Below are positions 14,355 to 16,239 of a stretch of 16,239 nt of DNA, in pieces; within the stretch, counting starts at the first letter, position 1; every line of letters begins with the position of its first letter. The position numbers and the translations under genes are program-made. The stretch is taken from contig JAJRQS010000145.1 of assembly GCA_024280135.1 (NCBI GenBank), positions 1-16,239 of the forward strand, read 5' to 3'. The notes under the pieces are model-generated. The model saw nothing but the letters and a program-made list of their open reading frames with translations, had not been told where the DNA came from and did no database searches. This DNA comes from Bacteroidota bacterium. GTDB lineage: Bacteria > Bacteroidota > Bacteroidia > Chitinophagales > Saprospiraceae.

Positions 14355-14385
14355 CAAAGATATGCAATAATTTTATTTCTGCAAA
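14355..14385 (-). promoter_or_regulatory. tRNA-Leu promoter (Bacteroidota type)
   Basis: TTTG (14385-14382), a 19-base spacer and TATCTTTG (14362-14355) on the minus strand reproduce the full Bacteroidota promoter consensus, about 20 bases before the tRNA 5' end. This is the best complete promoter in the window. Confidence 0.8.
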
Positions 14386-14420
14386 TCTTTCTAGCCTTTA
14401 ACTTTGCAAAAAAAAGTAAT

Positions 14421-15659
14421 TTACCAGCGTTTAGCTATGTGTGGGTACTGAATCACGTATTGCTTTTTGACCATTTTTGTAATCACTTTGCGAAGTTGAT
14501 CTATGTTTTCGCTTTCCTTAGCCGAAATAAACAAGACTTCTACGTCAGGATGATTGTTTTTCATATTTTCCAAAAGCCCTTCTTCCAATTCTGCTTTCGT
14601 TGCTTTGTCTAGCATCGCATCAAAATTACGTTTCCGATACAAGTCCATCTTATTAAAAAGCAACAATGTAGGTTTTTCCACAACCCCCAGATTTTCTAGG
14701 GTGGTATCTACTGTTTTTAATTGTTCTTCAAATTGAGGGTGAGCGATATCTACCACATGGACTAGGATGTCACTTTCTCTAACTTCATCCAGAGTCGAAT
14801 TAAAACTCTCAATCAAATGGTGCGGTAGTTTTCTTATAAATCCAACTGTATCAGCCATTAAAAAGGGAACCCCTTCATAGGCAATCTTTCTGACGGTGGT
14901 GTCCAAGGTCGCAAAGAGTTTATTTTCTGCAAAGACCTTCGACTTTGCTAATAAATTCAAGATCGTGGATTTTCCTACGTTTGTGTAACCCACCAAAGAG
15001 ATTCTGATAAGTTGCCCTCTATTTTTGCGACGAGTACGACTTTGTTTGTCTATTTTTAGTAATTCCTTCTTTAGTAAGTCTATTCGATACCGCACAATTC
15101 GTCTATCTGTTTCAATTTCTTTTTCACCAGGCCCTCTCATCCCTATTCCTCCTTTTTGTCTTTTCAAGTGGGACCACATTCCTCGAAGTCTTGGCAATAA
15201 ATACTGCATTTGTGCAAGCTCCACTTGGGTTTTGGCTTGTGCCGTTTGTGCTCGCTCCGCAAAAATATCCAATATCAAAGTACTTCTATCGAGGATTTTC
15301 ACTTCTAGGACTTCTTCTATATTTCTATGCTGTTTGCCCGAAAGGTCATCGTCAAAAATAACTAAAGTAATCTCTTCGTGAGCTTCTACATATTCTGCTA
15401 TTTCTTGTAATTTACCCTTGCGGATAAAAGTTCGAGTATCAGGATGTTCCAATCTTTGTGTAAAACGTTTTATGACTTTTGCGCCAGCTGTAAAGGCTAG
15501 AAACTCCGCTTCGTCCAGATATTCTTGCACTTGCTCCTCCGTCTGATTTTGTAATATAACGCCTACCAATACTGCATACTCCGTTTCCTTGACCAATTGT
15601 ACATCCTTTTGGTCAAGATTCCAATCTTCAGACTTTTTACCTTTTCTATTTCTTTTCAT
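14421..15659 (-). CDS. hflX: GTPase HflX
   Basis: This 412-residue protein is HflX, a GTPase that binds the ribosome and, in Escherichia coli, splits stalled 70S ribosomes after heat stress. The N-terminal HflX domain (about 25-215) includes the family signature GGIGMRGPGEKEIETDRR. The G domain has G1 GYTNVGKS (224-231), G3 DTVGF (270-274) and G4 NKMD (336-339). All nucleotide-binding motifs are intact and length is normal. It stands alone; a one-mismatch box (TAACTTCG, 15725-15732) lies about 65 bases upstream. Between its stop and tRNA-Leu I see no strong terminator, so some read-through into the tRNA is possible. It is divergent from the LD-carboxypeptidase gene. Confidence 0.97.
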   Translation of the reverse strand: MKRNRKGKKSEDWNLDQKDVQLVKETEYAVLVGVILQNQTEEQVQEYLDEAEFLAFTAGAKVIKRFTQRLEHPDTRTFIRKGKLQEIAEYVEAHEEITLVIFDDDLSGKQHRNIEEVLEVKILDRSTLILDIFAERAQTAQAKTQVELAQMQYLLPRLRGMWSHLKRQKGGIGMRGPGEKEIETDRRIVRYRIDLLKKELLKIDKQSRTRRKNRGQLIRISLVGYTNVGKSTILNLLAKSKVFAENKLFATLDTTVRKIAYEGVPFLMADTVGFIRKLPHHLIESFNSTLDEVRESDILVHVVDIAHPQFEEQLKTVDTTLENLGVVEKPTLLLFNKMDLYRKRNFDAMLDKATKAELEEGLLENMKNNHPDVEVLFISAKESENIDQLRKVITKMVKKQYVIQYPHIAKRW

Positions 15660-15787
15660 GTTTTCTATTACTTAATTCACCGTTTGAAGTAGTACCGACA
15701 GCTGTACGGGATAGACTTCTAGTGCGAAGTTACGCTTTTTCCGCAAGGTAAAGTAAATAGTCATTATCTTGTGCAAAATTCTCAAAA

Positions 15788-16239
15788 ATGAAAAGACGGA
15801 AATTTGGACAATTGCTACTTGGCGCACCTTTACTACTCACTAAACCAATGGGAAGTCGTAATCGTTCCCAATTAAAAAAAACGCGCAAACCTGCTCGCCT
15901 AAAAAAGGGTGATACCGTTGGGTTGATTGCGCCGGCCAGTGCCGCTTCCGCAGAAAAATTTGAGAAAGCCATTGCCAATATAAAATCACTGGGATTAAAA
16001 GTGAAAGTGGGGCAGTATGCCCAATTAAAAACTGGTTTTTTGGCGGGTAGTGACGAACAACGGTTAGCGGATTTACATGCCATGTTTGCGGACAAAAGCA
16101 TAAAGGCTATTTGGGCCGTTAGGGGCGGGTATGGGACAACGCGTATCTTGTCCAAGATTAATTATAAGCTGATTCGCCAAAATCCAAAAATATTGATTGG
16201 GTATAGTGACATCACAGGACTCTCAAATGCCATTTATGC
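15788..16239 (+). CDS. S66 family LD-carboxypeptidase (partial, runs off right edge)
   Basis: The first 150 residues are visible. From residue about 38 the sequence follows the S66/MccF-LdcA pattern: LKKGDTVGLIAPAS, then FLAGSDEQRLADLHAMF, then AIWAVRGGYGTTRIL. The nucleophile motif GYSDIT has Ser140 as the likely catalytic residue. Family members release the terminal D-alanine from murein tetrapeptides during peptidoglycan recycling, or cleave related peptides. Unlike the cytoplasmic E. coli LdcA, this protein starts with MKRRKFGQLLLGAPLLLT, a twin-arginine (RRxF) plus hydrophobic segment that suggests Tat export. The catalytic Glu and His lie beyond the edge. The start is the only in-frame ATG before the conserved region with a suitable leader. 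It diverges from hflX. Confidence 0.93.
   Translation, partial: MKRRKFGQLLLGAPLLLTKPMGSRNRSQLKKTRKPARLKKGDTVGLIAPASAASAEKFEKAIANIKSLGLKVKVGQYAQLKTGFLAGSDEQRLADLHAMFADKSIKAIWAVRGGYGTTRILSKINYKLIRQNPKILIGYSDITGLSNAIY

Noticed and set aside
14399..14406. Plus-strand TAACTTTG promoter-like box
   Set aside because: No plus-strand gene follows; the next features are antisense hflX, so this is probably chance.
15730..16155. A 141-codon open frame on the minus strand
   Set aside because: It is antisense to the clear S66 LD-carboxypeptidase reading on the plus strand and its translation has no recognisable domain.

Overview
The window is an AT-rich chromosomal segment from a member of the Bacteroidota. 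The evidence is a GldB gliding-motility lipoprotein, a secreted protease with a C-terminal type IX secretion (T9SS) sorting domain, a TPR/PD40/OmpA-like envelope protein, the rpsF-rpsR-rplI order, A-rich leaders without Shine-Dalgarno sequences, and repeated matches to the Bacteroidota -7 promoter element TAnnTTTG. A gliding, T9SS-bearing lineage such as Saprospiria, Chitinophagia or Flavobacteriia fits, but the sequence does not settle which.

Layout, left to right. Almost everything is on the minus strand. Positions 1-2996: a 2-oxoacid dehydrogenase E2 gene followed nine bases later by a TPR/PD40 envelope protein that runs off the left edge. Positions 2994-5863: cinA, then a short decayed stretch resembling an Abi (abortive infection) gene, a hairpin with a U-rich tail and a promoter-like box, then a class II Fic protein. 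This is the most accessory-looking part of the window. Positions 5935-8071: an iron/2-oxoglutarate dioxygenase, an 18-bp tandem repeat, and gldB. Positions 8177-8710: a plus-strand lipoprotein whose end overlaps that of a 95-residue unknown gene, which is start-stop coupled to a GH3-family adenylating enzyme (8991-10541). Positions 10593-12739: a secreted M43-type metalloprotease, an Hsp15-like S4 RNA-binding protein, and a tiny membrane or secreted protein coupled to it. Positions 12912-14144: the ribosomal operon rpsF-rpsR-rplI with a clear promoter box and terminator. Positions 14220-15659: tRNA-Leu(CAA) with its own promoter and terminator, then the ribosome-associated GTPase hflX. Positions 15788-16239: the start of a plus-strand S66 LD-carboxypeptidase with a twin-arginine-like leader.

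Most genes are ordinary housekeeping genes, and I see no complete undescribed multigene system. The points that deserve attention are the Abi-like remnant and structured leader between fic and cinA, two long words (TTTTGCGCAAGC and TTTTCCCGCAAGG) repeated far more often than chance across unrelated genes, an OmpA-like domain apparently lacking its peptidoglycan-binding residues, an M43 protease with an altered zinc-site glycine, and a Fic protein with an unassigned C-terminal half.
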